Shown here: positions 55,271 to 63,032 of the stretch, piece after piece
Position numbering within the stretch: the stretch's first letter is position 1
How the letters are laid out: every line of letters starts with the position of its first letter
NCBI RefSeq assembly: GCF_900105095.1
Contig: NZ_LT629743.1
Location: forward strand, 2,170,001 to 2,234,000
Direction of reading: 5' to 3'
DNA: 64,000 bases
From: Erythrobacter sp. HL-111
GTDB lineage: Bacteria > Pseudomonadota > Alphaproteobacteria > Sphingomonadales > Sphingomonadaceae
Program-made: the position numbers and the translations under genes
The notes under the pieces: generated by a model
Told to the model about the DNA's origin: nothing
The model's input: only the letters and a program-made list of their open reading frames with translations
Database searches by the model: none

Positions 55271-55387
55271 AATCTGTCCTCTCGTCCTCGCGGGGAGCGC
55301 ATTGTCCTGACCAAAGGCCTTATCATGCCGCCCACGCTAGGCAATGGCGGGTGAACCGGCTCTGAAGGCGGTGCGGCGAACGGGGCT

Positions 55388-55909
55388 TCAGATGCGTTCC
55401 GAAAGCCTGATCGCGATCCGACATCCCAGCTTGATCGCGCCCGACAGGAGCGGATAGGCCGGCGCGTTTTCCGCCCCGCTGGCGAGCGCGGCGTCGCGGT
55501 GCTGGCGTTCGTCCTCGCGGAATTCCTCGATCATTTCGGCGAGTTCGGGATCGGCGCCGGTTTCGGTCAGCCGGTCGAGCTGCTGGGTGTAGTGCCGGTC
55601 GATCTCCTCCTCGACCGCGGCGGTGCAGGCCATCGCCGCCTCCGGGCCGAGCAGCGCCGTGCCCGCGCCGAGCGCATAGCCCGCCGCCGACCACAGGGGG
55701 TGCAGCGCGGTCGGCCGCACGCGGCGTTTCGCCAGCATCTCGTCGAAGCGGGCGCGGTGGCCCTCTTCCTGGTCGGCCATGTGGCGGATTTCGGCGGAGT
55801 GCGGGCCGCGGTCGCCCATCACGGCGATCTGGCCCGCATAGATGCGGGTCGCGCCGAATTCCCCGGCCTGGTCGACCCGGATCATCCGGTGGAGTTCCTC
55901 GCGGTTCAT
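55388..55909 (-). CDS. coq7: Demethoxyubiquinone hydroxylase
   Basis: Coq7 carries out one of the last ring hydroxylations of ubiquinone. The 173-residue ferritin-like protein has the di-iron pattern of alternating Glu/His: DQAGEFGATRIYAGQ near 13-27, ADQEEGHRARFDE near 45-57, AVEEEIDRHYTQQL near 97-110 and EFREDERQHRDAAL near 128-141. It is peripheral at the inner membrane. Its ATG overlaps the dsbB stop by four bases, so the two are co-transcribed. Confidence 0.95.
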   Translation of the reverse strand: MNREELHRMIRVDQAGEFGATRIYAGQIAVMGDRGPHSAEIRHMADQEEGHRARFDEMLAKRRVRPTALHPLWSAAGYALGAGTALLGPEAAMACTAAVEEEIDRHYTQQLDRLTETGADPELAEMIEEFREDERQHRDAALASGAENAPAYPLLSGAIKLGCRIAIRLSERI

Positions 55910-56364
55910 GCCTGCTCCTTCTTCGCTGACAGGACCAAGATGGCGATGCCCCCGATGGATGAAAAGAGGAAATTCCAGCCTGCGAGCGAGATGCCGAGCA
56001 GGCTCCACGGTGCCTGGTCGCAGCGGATCAGCGGCGCGGCGGCGGGATCGAGCACGTCGAGCCCCCCCGCAACCCTGGCGCAGCCGGTGATCCCCTCCCA
56101 CCAGCCGTATTCGACCCCGGCGTGAAATCCGCCGATCAGGCCGGAGGTGAGGATCGCAAGCCCGGCAAGCGCGGTCCACACCCGCGGCGGGACCGCGACG
56201 AAGGAAACGAGCCCGGCGCAAAGCGCGGCGAAATGCGGATAGCGCTGCCACCAGCACATTTCGCACGGGTAGAGCCCGAACCCGTATTCCGAGACATAGG
56301 CCCCGCCCAGAAGCCCGGCGGGGAGGGCGACGGCGAGCAGCCGCGCCGCGTTAAATCCAGCCAT
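55906..56364 (-). CDS. dsbB: Disulfide bond formation protein B
   Basis: The 152-residue protein with four transmembrane helices has the quinone-linked CxxC in LYPCEMCWWQRYPHF near residues 31-45. A second cysteine pair in the periplasmic loop, TGCARVAGG and IRCDQAPW, lies near 94 and 113. It reoxidises DsbA and passes electrons to ubiquinone, so pairing with coq7 fits functionally. It is upstream of coq7 with an ATGA overlap. Confidence 0.94.
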   Translation of the reverse strand: MAGFNAARLLAVALPAGLLGGAYVSEYGFGLYPCEMCWWQRYPHFAALCAGLVSFVAVPPRVWTALAGLAILTSGLIGGFHAGVEYGWWEGITGCARVAGGLDVLDPAAAPLIRCDQAPWSLLGISLAGWNFLFSSIGGIAILVLSAKKEQA

Positions 56365-56383
56365 GGTGCCGACCCCGACCGCG

Positions 56384-57721
56384 TCAGTCGCGCAGCGCCA
56401 CCGAACTCTTCGTCGTGCGGCGCAGGGTTTCGAGAGCGTAATGCAGCTGGAAATCCTCGATCCCCTGCTCTTCGAGCTCTTCGGCGGTCAGCTGGAAACG
56501 CGGGTCCTTGATCGTGTCGTTCTCCAGCTCCTCGTCCTCGATGCCGATCTCGTTGATGAGATGGCCGCGCAGGTCGCTTTCGCGGGTGAGGTATTTCTGG
56601 CGCAGCACGAGGTCGGGATCGGACAGCTGCGGCACCGCGATGTCGGGCTTGATCCCGCCTTCCTGCACCGAATTGCCCCGCGGCGTGTAATAGCGAGCCG
56701 TCGTCAGCTTGAGCGCTGCATCCGGACCCAGCGGCAGGAGCGACTGGACCGAACCCTTGCCGAAGCTGCGTTCGCCCATGACGAGCGCGCGGCGATGGTC
56801 CTGCAGCGCCCCGGCGACGATTTCCGAGGCCGAAGCCGAACCCGCGTCGATCAGCACGATCAGCGGCACGCCTTCGGCCATGTCGCCGCGGAACACGGTT
56901 TCCGCATCGTAGAGCAGCGTTTCGCCCCGCGCGCGGCCGCGCTGCGAGACGATCCGGCCCTCGTCGAGGAACAGGTCGGACAGGGCCACCGCCTCGTCGA
57001 GACTGCCGCCCGGGTTCTTGCGCAGGTCGAGCACGAGGCCGGACACCCGCCCGGTCGCCTCTTCCCGGATATTGGCCCAGGCGGTGTAGACGTCGGCCCC
57101 TACATCGGCCGAGAATTCGTTGACCGTGATGATCCCGATATTGCCGGCGGCGAGTTCGTGCGTGACCGGCTCGAGTTCGATCATGCCGCGGGTGACGGAG
57201 ACTTCGAACGGCTCCTCGCGCCCGGTGCGGAAGATCGTCAGCTCGATCGCGGTTCCCGCCTTGCCGCGCATCCGCGCGACCGCATCGTCGAGATCGCCGC
57301 CGTAGATCAGCTCCCCGTCGAGGTGGGTGATGAAGTCGCCCGCCTTGACCCCCGCCTTCTCGGCCGGGCTGCCCTTGAACGGCGAGATCACCTTGACCGC
57401 GCCGTCCTCCATCACGACCGACAGGCCGAGGCCGGAATAATTGCCGTCGATGAGGGTGTTCAGCCGTTCGAGATCGCTTCCGTCGAGATAGGCCGAATGC
57501 GGATCGAGCGCGGTGAGCATCCCGTCGATCGCGCCGCGCACCAGTTTCTCGTCGGTCACGTCCTCGACATAGTTCGCCTTGACCCGCTGCATCACGGTGA
57601 AGAGCTTGGCGAATTCGGGGGCGGCGCGGCCATCGATCTGGGCCATGCTCGCGGTCGTCGCGGGGACGACGGCGACGGCGGTGACGAGCGCGGCACTGCG
57701 CAGCAATCCGGCAATTTTCAT
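56384..57721 (-). CDS. ctpA: S41-family carboxyl-terminal processing peptidase
   Basis: The 445-residue secreted protease has a signal peptide (GLLRSAALVTAVAVVPATTA, about 5-24), a PDZ domain near 95-180 (GLGLSVVMEDGAVKVISPFKG, SPAEKAGVKAGDFITHLDGE cut), and the catalytic Ser/Lys pair in DAGSASASEIVAGAL near 290 and ERSFGKGSVQSLLPL near 318. It trims or degrades periplasmic proteins. ATG 57721 was chosen; an in-frame reading upstream is not protein-like. It follows the EnvC-like gene on the same strand after 157 bases, so they may form one unit. Confidence 0.94.
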   Translation of the reverse strand: MKIAGLLRSAALVTAVAVVPATTASMAQIDGRAAPEFAKLFTVMQRVKANYVEDVTDEKLVRGAIDGMLTALDPHSAYLDGSDLERLNTLIDGNYSGLGLSVVMEDGAVKVISPFKGSPAEKAGVKAGDFITHLDGELIYGGDLDDAVARMRGKAGTAIELTIFRTGREEPFEVSVTRGMIELEPVTHELAAGNIGIITVNEFSADVGADVYTAWANIREEATGRVSGLVLDLRKNPGGSLDEAVALSDLFLDEGRIVSQRGRARGETLLYDAETVFRGDMAEGVPLIVLIDAGSASASEIVAGALQDHRRALVMGERSFGKGSVQSLLPLGPDAALKLTTARYYTPRGNSVQEGGIKPDIAVPQLSDPDLVLRQKYLTRESDLRGHLINEIGIEDEELENDTIKDPRFQLTAEELEEQGIEDFQLHYALETLRRTTKSSVALRD

Positions 57722-57878
57722 GAGGACGGGAAGCTCCTTTCGAACACTTTTGTATACGTCCCTGCGCCTGAACGCCAGATGAGAGCCCCTGCGGGGTCGT
57801 CCGGCGGCCCGATCCCCGGCGGGCGGGCGGCGCCGACGTGACGCGCCGGCTTTCGCCAGAGATAGGAAGCCGCGGCGA

Positions 57879-59135
57879 TTAGCCAAGATATTCGAGCGGG
57901 TTGACCGGTTCGCCGTCGCGCCTCAGCTCGATCGTCACCGCCGCACCCTGCGCCTGCGCGGTGCCGAGCGGGCTGCCCCCGATCACCCGCGCGCCGACCG
58001 GAACCTCGGCCCGGGCGAGCCCGGTGACGAGGCTTGTCCAGCCGCCGTCATGCTCGATGATGACGATTCGCCCGTAGCCGCGATAAGGGCCGGCGAAGGC
58101 GACTCGCCCCGTGGCGGGCGCCACGACCTGCGCGCCCGGGGCGGGCAGGAGCGTGATGCCGGTGCTGGCAAGACCGCTCTCGCGGCGCTCGCCGAACCCG
58201 GCGAGGGTGCGGCCCTGCACCGGCAGCCTGAAATCGCGCGGCGGGCCAGTCGCGGCGGGGGCGGGCGTCGGCGGCGGCGGGGGCGGGGGCGGTTCCGCGA
58301 CCCGGCTCGTCGCGCCCGGCTCCCCGATCGCCGCGGGGCGCGGCACCGGGCCAGGCAGGGCGGCGAGTTCGCGGCGCAGCGCGGCGGCCTCGCCCAGCCG
58401 GTCGACCAGCCCGTCGAGGTCGCGCGCCTCCTCGGCAAGGGCGAGGGCACGCTCCTCCTCGCGAAGCGCATTGCGGCGTGCCTCGCGCCCGGCGAGGCGC
58501 TGGCGCGTTTCGAGCGCGGCGAGTTCGGCGCGGCGCTGCTCCAACTGGCGCTCGGATCGCTCGAGCGCGGCGAGCGCGCGGGCGGCGCGGCGTTCGAGCG
58601 CCTCGCCCTGCTCGATCTCGGCGCGCAGGCTCGCGGTGCGCCGGCGGATTTCAGGCACGGCGGTTTCCAGCACGGCGCGGACATGGACGAGATCCTCGAG
58701 CGAGCCCGGCTGGAGCGCGGCGAGCGCGAGCGGGCGGCGCGCGTTGGTCTGCAGCGCCCCGGTCAGCCGGACGAGCGGTTCGCGCCGCTGCGCCAGCCGC
58801 GCCGCGAGCGCCTCGCGCGCGGCCTGGGCGAGCGAGAAGCGCGCGCGGGCCGCGGAGATTTCCGCCTCGGCCTGCTGGATGCGGGCGGCGAGCGCGGCGG
58901 CCTCGCGCGCGGTGCGTTCGGCGGCTTCGCCCGCTGCCGCGGCGGTTTCGGCAAAGCGCGTGGCGCGCGCTTCGGCGAGGCGGCTTTCGCGGGTCGCCCG
59001 GTCGAGCTCGGCCCGCGCCTCGGCCGGTTCCATCACGAGCAGGTCGCCCCGGGCGCGCGCCTCGGGCAGGGCCAGCGCCAGCGCCAGCAGCGCAAGCGCC
59101 CCGCCGGCGGCCAGCAATGTCGCGCGATGGTTCAT
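57879..59135 (-). CDS. EnvC-like murein hydrolase activator (degenerate M23 domain)
   Basis: The 418-residue protein has a signal peptide, a long coiled coil rich in Ala, Glu and Arg (about residues 40-270), a proline-rich hinge (EPPPPPPPPTPAPAA) and a C-terminal LytM/M23 fold. The zinc ligands of active M23 enzymes are missing: the expected HxxxD is STGITL and the HxH strand reads AVTIELR. This is what EnvC-type activators of amidases show; they act by recruiting cell-separation hydrolases. It lies five bases after the rlmH stop. Confidence 0.9.
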   Translation of the reverse strand: MNHRATLLAAGGALALLALALALPEARARGDLLVMEPAEARAELDRATRESRLAEARATRFAETAAAAGEAAERTAREAAALAARIQQAEAEISAARARFSLAQAAREALAARLAQRREPLVRLTGALQTNARRPLALAALQPGSLEDLVHVRAVLETAVPEIRRRTASLRAEIEQGEALERRAARALAALERSERQLEQRRAELAALETRQRLAGREARRNALREEERALALAEEARDLDGLVDRLGEAAALRRELAALPGPVPRPAAIGEPGATSRVAEPPPPPPPPTPAPAATGPPRDFRLPVQGRTLAGFGERRESGLASTGITLLPAPGAQVVAPATGRVAFAGPYRGYGRIVIIEHDGGWTSLVTGLARAEVPVGARVIGGSPLGTAQAQGAAVTIELRRDGEPVNPLEYLG

Positions 59136-59139
59136 GACC

Positions 59140-59562
59140 CTACCCTGCCCGATGATAGGGATGGCCGGCAAGGATGCTCGTCGCGCGGTAGAGCTGCTCC
59201 ATCAGCATGGCGCGGGCGAGGAGGTGCGGCCAGGTCGCCGGGCCGAAGGCATAGAGCAGGTCGGCCGCGGCGCGTTCCTCCCGGGAATGCCCGTCGGCGG
59301 CGCCGAGCACGAAGCGGGTTTCGCGAATGCCCTCGTCGCGCCACTTCTCCAGCCGTCTGGCAAAGGCTTCGGAGGCGAGCGGCTCGCCCCTCTCGTCGAG
59401 CAGGACGGTGCGGTGCGGCTCGACCGGTTCGGGGATGCGCCCGCCGGTCTCGGGCAGTTCGGTCAGCTTCGTCGGCCAGGTCATGCGCTTCTCGTAGCGC
59501 GCGACCAGTTCCGCCTCGGGCGAGCGGGCGATCTTACCGCGGGCGATGACGTGGAGGAGGAT
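59140..59562 (-). CDS. rlmH: 23S rRNA (pseudouridine1915-N3)-methyltransferase
   Basis: The SPOUT methyltransferase of about 140 residues has LLHVIARGKIARSPEAELV at the N-terminus, VLLDERGEPLASEAFARRL near 75, the SAM knot motif RFVLGAADGHSREER near 100-114 and the hallmark ending LMEQLYRATSILAGHPYHR. The conserved N-terminus is preceded by ATC at 59562 rather than ATG, GTG or TTG, and AGGGA lies eight bases before that codon. The nearest ordinary start in frame is GTG 59643, which would add 27 unusual residues. So the start may be non-canonical, or extended, or a sequence error. Confidence 0.9.
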   Translation of the reverse strand: MLLHVIARGKIARSPEAELVARYEKRMTWPTKLTELPETGGRIPEPVEPHRTVLLDERGEPLASEAFARRLEKWRDEGIRETRFVLGAADGHSREERAAADLLYAFGPATWPHLLARAMLMEQLYRATSILAGHPYHRAG

Positions 59563-59582
59563 AGGCGGTGTCCCTGGTGCGT

Positions 59583-59810
59583 GTTCGCCCGTCCGGGCGA
59601 ACCCCTCGGTGCTGTCCCTCGCTCGCTTCGCCCGGTCGGGCACCTGCGGGCGGCCGGTCGGCCCTGCGGACCCGCGGGGTCCGTGGCCTTGCGTTACCTC
59701 GCCATGGAGCCCCGCTCGCGCAGCGGCCGCAAGGGCGACCGCCCGCCCGCACCGGGTGCGTGGCGCAGCGAAGCACGTCGGGCGAGGACGCAGCCCCGCA
59801 TGGGGCTGCG
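59583..59810. repeat. Hairpin-rich intergenic block between rsfS and rlmH
   Basis: Three long perfect stems occur within 230 bases: 59583-59602 (nine pairs, TC loop), about 59667-59683 (seven pairs, GCG loop) and 59789-59810 (nine pairs, GCAT loop). The overall sequence looks like a composite of short palindromes rather than a gene, so it may be a dispersed intergenic repeat element. The overlapping reading frames here are arginine-rich shadows. Confidence 0.6.
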
Positions 59811-59819
59811 AAGCGAAAG

Positions 59820-60239
59820 CTACGCCCGTCCGCCGGCGGCCTCGCCGGTTTCGAACGACCACATGCGCTCGAGATTGTAGAAGCTGCGGACTTCGGGCCG
59901 GAACAGGTGGACGATCACGTCGCCCGCATCGATCAGCACCCAGTCGGCCGCGGGCAGGCCTTCGACCCGCACCGGGCCGAAACCGCTCTGCTTGACCTTC
60001 TCGGCCAGTTTCTGGGCCATCGCCGCGACCTGCCGGGTCGAGCGGCCGCTCGCGATCACCATGTGATCGGCGATCGAGCTCTTCCCTTCGAGCGGGATCG
60101 AGACGACGTCCTGCGCCTGGTCGTCGTCGAGCTGCGCGAGGACGAGGGCGTGCAGGTCGGTTTCGTGCAGGTCAGCGGCCACGACAGCGGCCGCCGGACG
60201 GGTGCCGGCCGCAGCCGACACGGATTGTGCCTGGGTCAT
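59820..60239 (-). CDS. rsfS: Ribosome silencing factor
   Basis: RsfS binds ribosomal protein uL14 and blocks subunit joining when nutrients are short. The 139-residue protein has DHMVIASGRSTRQVAAMAQKL near 72-92 and the characteristic DWVLIDAGDVIVHLFRPEVR and FYNLERMWSF near 106-132. ATG 60239 (MTQAQSV) is chosen over an upstream in-frame ATG at 60299, whose added residues are Pro-rich and not family-like. It stands between nadD and rlmH, the standard order. Confidence 0.95.
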   Translation of the reverse strand: MTQAQSVSAAAGTRPAAAVVAADLHETDLHALVLAQLDDDQAQDVVSIPLEGKSSIADHMVIASGRSTRQVAAMAQKLAEKVKQSGFGPVRVEGLPAADWVLIDAGDVIVHLFRPEVRSFYNLERMWSFETGEAAGGRA

Positions 60240-60317
60240 GGATGAGCATGGTTCTCCGGATGGCGGGGGATTGGGCCACTGGGGCGGGCATGAGGGCATG
60301 AACGGACGCGCCGCGTC

Positions 60318-61067
60318 TCATGCATCCTCCGATGGGCCGATCCGGCGGAATGTCAGCCGGTCGCGGAGCGGGGTCTGGCGGAAATCGGACGCCCAGTCCT
60401 GCCGTCCGCGGCGGATCGCCGTGGCCGAACGCGGATCCGGATCGAAACGCAGAAACACCAGTGCCGGTGCGCTCCATTGCCCCCGTTTGCGAAAGCTGGC
60501 AGCCGACACGCGATAGCGCCGGAGCCAGGCCATGGCGGGGCTCGTCATGGCGTCGGCATTATAGCCCGGCCTTGCAATCACTGCAATCGGCATTGTCCGG
60601 GCGATCATCCGCCACCCTTTCCAGAGGTGGAACTGGGCGAGGTTGTCGGCCCCCATCAGCCACACGAAGCGCCGCCGCGGATAGCGCCGCACGAGGCGGC
60701 GGAGGGTGTCGACGGTGTAGCGGGTGCCGAGCTCGCGCTCGATCGCGGTCGGCACGATCCGCGCCCGGCGGCTCTGCGCCGCGGCCGAGCGCAGGCGGTC
60801 CGTCAGCGAGGCCATGTCGCGCCGCGGCTTGAGCGGGTTGCCGGGGGAAACGAGCCACCACGCCTCGGCCAGCCCGAGCGCGTCCATGGTGAACCGGGTG
60901 ATCCGCCGGTGGCCGCCATGGGCCGGGTTGAAGCTCCCGCCGAGCAGCCCGGTGCGGCATTCGAAGCTAGGGCCGGCCGCGCCGAGGGTCGCAGCGCCCG
61001 TGCGATTCGGCAGGAGCGAGCCGCGCCGGCGCGCGAACGGGGTCGGGGTCTGCGCGGAAGGGATCAT
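60318..61067 (-). CDS. nadD: Nicotinate-nucleotide adenylyltransferase
   Basis: NadD makes deamido-NAD from nicotinate mononucleotide and ATP. The protein of about 250 residues has the nucleotidyltransferase signature TGLLGGSFNPAHGGHRRIT near residues 38-56, WWLVSPGNPLKP near 72, FVWLMGADNLAQFHLW near 135 and SATAIRRGRQDW near 220 (the ISSTxIR motif). The N-terminal 35 residues before the fold are extra. ATG 61067 and GTG 61085 are both possible starts. It is first in the order nadD-rsfS-rlmH-envC-ctpA. Confidence 0.94.
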   Translation of the reverse strand: MIPSAQTPTPFARRRGSLLPNRTGAATLGAAGPSFECRTGLLGGSFNPAHGGHRRITRFTMDALGLAEAWWLVSPGNPLKPRRDMASLTDRLRSAAAQSRRARIVPTAIERELGTRYTVDTLRRLVRRYPRRRFVWLMGADNLAQFHLWKGWRMIARTMPIAVIARPGYNADAMTSPAMAWLRRYRVSAASFRKRGQWSAPALVFLRFDPDPRSATAIRRGRQDWASDFRQTPLRDRLTFRRIGPSEDA

Positions 61068-61378
61068 CGCCGGGGGACCGGACACGCCGCGGCCGGACCG
61101 GCGGGAGCGCGCATCAATGCATGGTTCATCGCGCCGCGCCTAGCACCGCGAACGGCCGCTGTCAGGGGGAGGCGGAGGAAAGGCGCGGGGATGTCACGCG
61201 CGACCTTATCGCGCCATCCTCGCAAGCGCGCGCAGGGTTTGCGACAAAGTTTGTCAGCCTGCGCAACGTTTCGTCCCGCTTATGGTTCGGCTCGCCCCTT
61301 CGGCGGGAACGAGGATTCGACCCCTCTCCCCCGGCTTGGTAGCGGGCAATCGGGCTTGCAAAAAGATTCGGGGCCGCC
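61068..61378. promoter_or_regulatory. Divergent control region nadD / M23-bactofilin
   Basis: About 310 bases separate nadD from the M23 gene. A perfect inverted repeat, GACAAA-G-TTTGTC (61243-61255), lies about 125 bases before the M23 start and could be an operator. I see no gene here, and a T-loop-like string near 61311 is not part of a tRNA. Confidence 0.4.
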
Positions 61379-62566
61379 TTGTCAAACAATCGAACCGCAT
61401 CGGCGTGGACGGAGAAGCTGCGTCAGTGGTTTCCGGAGCGTGAATTCTTCATGCGTTCCGAAGGCCACGTCCGTTTCATCAAGATCTCCTCGCGCCTCCA
61501 GATCGGCGTGGCGGGGGCGGCGCTCGCTTTGGGCATCGGCCTCGCCGGGTCGATGGGGGCGATGGCCTGGAACCAGTACCGGGCCGAAGCCGATCTTGCC
61601 TCCTTCCATACCGAGAAGGCCAGGGTCGCCAGCGCCGAGGAACGGCTCGAAGCCTATGGCGGCGATCTCGACCGGGTGATCGACGAGCTCGACGAACGCC
61701 AGCAGTTCCTCGACGCCATGGCGCAGATGCTGCCGGACGACATCCGGGACACCAGCGGGACCGTCACCGATTCGAGCGAGGAAACGGCCAAGACCGTTGA
61801 CCGGGTCGGCGCGGTCTTCCCGCAGGCGCGCGGCCTCGCCGAGATCGAGGCGCGCCAGCTCGCCGTCGTCGAAAAGCTCACCCGCTTCGCTGAAGCCCGC
61901 GCGCGCAAGGCCGAAGCCGCGCTGCGCAAGCTCGATCTCGATCCGACCGCGATGGCGCGCAATGCCGAACGCAGCGAAGGCGCGGCGAACAGGGGCATGG
62001 GCGGTCCGCTCGAACAGCTGACCACGGGCAATGGCCCGATCGATCCGCGCTTCGAACGGCTCGGCCTCAGCCTTTCGCGCATGGCCGCGCTCGAACGCGC
62101 GCTCGACGGCATCCCGCAGGTCGTCCCGGCGAGCATCGCCCGGATCACCTCGGGCTTCGGCTATCGCCGCGACCCGTTCAACCGCCGCGGCGCGATGCAC
62201 TGGGGGATCGATTTCGGCGGCGAGCACGGCTCGCCGATCTTCGCCGCCGCGAAAGGCCACGTGACCTTCGCCGGGTGGAAATCGGGCTATGGCAACCTCG
62301 TCGAGATCACCCATGCGACCGGGCTGATGACCCGCTATGCCCACATGTCCCGGCTCGACGTGAAGCGCGGCGAGGAGGTCGAGGCCGGCGCGACGCTCGG
62401 CGGGCTCGGCAGCACCGGCCGTTCGACCGGTCCGCACCTGCATTTCGAGGTCCGCCTCAACAATCGCGCGGTCAATCCGCGCCCCTTCCTGGAGACTGCC
62501 CCCGATGTTCTCAAAGAAGCCCGCGGAACAGTCGCGCTCCGCCGCATCCCCGAAAGCGGTGAGTAA
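61379..62566 (+). CDS. M23 family metallopeptidase (LmdC-like)
   Basis: The 395-residue cell-wall endopeptidase has one membrane helix near residues 42-62 (GVAGAALALGIGLAGSMGAM), a coiled-coil periplasmic stalk to about 230, and an intact LytM domain. The zinc motif is MHWGIDFGGEHGSPI near 273 and the second is HLHFEVRLNNRAVNPRPFL near 354. Both ligand sets are present, unlike the EnvC-like protein nearby. The start appears to be TTG 61379, since the conserved WFPEREFFMRSEGHVRFIK region lies upstream of the first ATG. It overlaps the bactofilin gene by 62 bases. Confidence 0.88.
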   Translation: MSNNRTASAWTEKLRQWFPEREFFMRSEGHVRFIKISSRLQIGVAGAALALGIGLAGSMGAMAWNQYRAEADLASFHTEKARVASAEERLEAYGGDLDRVIDELDERQQFLDAMAQMLPDDIRDTSGTVTDSSEETAKTVDRVGAVFPQARGLAEIEARQLAVVEKLTRFAEARARKAEAALRKLDLDPTAMARNAERSEGAANRGMGGPLEQLTTGNGPIDPRFERLGLSLSRMAALERALDGIPQVVPASIARITSGFGYRRDPFNRRGAMHWGIDFGGEHGSPIFAAAKGHVTFAGWKSGYGNLVEITHATGLMTRYAHMSRLDVKRGEEVEAGATLGGLGSTGRSTGPHLHFEVRLNNRAVNPRPFLETAPDVLKEARGTVALRRIPESGE

Positions 62567-62981
62567 GCCGATGGCCTCGGGCAATTCGACATTCTCCGTG
62601 ATCGGCTCGGACGTCACGATCAAGGGAGACATCGCCGCCTCCGCCGACCTGCACGTCGACGGCACGATCGAAGGCGACATCCGCTGCGCCTCGCTGGTGC
62701 AGGGTGAAACCAGCGCGATCCACGGCGCGGTGATCGCCGAGACCGCGCGGCTCGCGGGCAAGGTGGTCGGATCGATCACGGCGCGCGAACTGGTGATTCT
62801 CAAGAACGCCCGGATCGAGGGCGACGTGCATTACGACGCGCTCACGATCGAACAGGGGGCCGAGGTCGACGGGCGGTTCTCCCCCAATTCGCAGCGCCAG
62901 GCGCAGCACGCCGTCGCCGCCGCGTCCGACCCGGCAGTGGACGAGGACGAGGACGAGATCACCCTGCAGCTCACCAGCTGA
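62505..62981 (+). CDS. Bactofilin (polymer-forming cytoskeletal protein)
   Basis: The 158-residue protein has a short Lys-rich N-terminal tail and a beta-helix core of the bactofilin family (VIGSDVTIKGDIAASADLHV, DGTIEGDIRCASLVQGE, GKVVGSITARELVILKNARI, EGDVHYDALTIEQGAEVDG). An acidic C-terminal tail follows. Bactofilins polymerise without nucleotide and place cell-wall enzymes; pairing with an M23 peptidase gene, here overlapping, is the known BacA-LmdC arrangement that directs curved or stalked growth. Function here is inferred from that pairing. Confidence 0.93.
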   Translation: MFSKKPAEQSRSAASPKAVSKPMASGNSTFSVIGSDVTIKGDIAASADLHVDGTIEGDIRCASLVQGETSAIHGAVIAETARLAGKVVGSITARELVILKNARIEGDVHYDALTIEQGAEVDGRFSPNSQRQAQHAVAAASDPAVDEDEDEITLQLTS

Positions 62982-62993
62982 GCCGCTGCCGGA

Positions 62994-63010
62994 CCGCGCG
63001 GCCGGCGCGG
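62994..63010. terminator. Hairpin between bactofilin and acyl-CoA ligase genes
   Basis: CCGCGC and GCGCGG form a six-pair stem with a five-base loop between two converging genes, followed on the plus strand by TTGCTTC. It is a weak candidate for a shared terminator. Confidence 0.4.
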
Positions 63011-63032
63011 TTGCTTCAGGTATCGCCGTCCT

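Noticed and set aside
61290..61345. tRNA-like string with a T-loop-like GATTCGA
   Set aside because: No matching acceptor or anticodon stem could be drawn. It is intergenic sequence.
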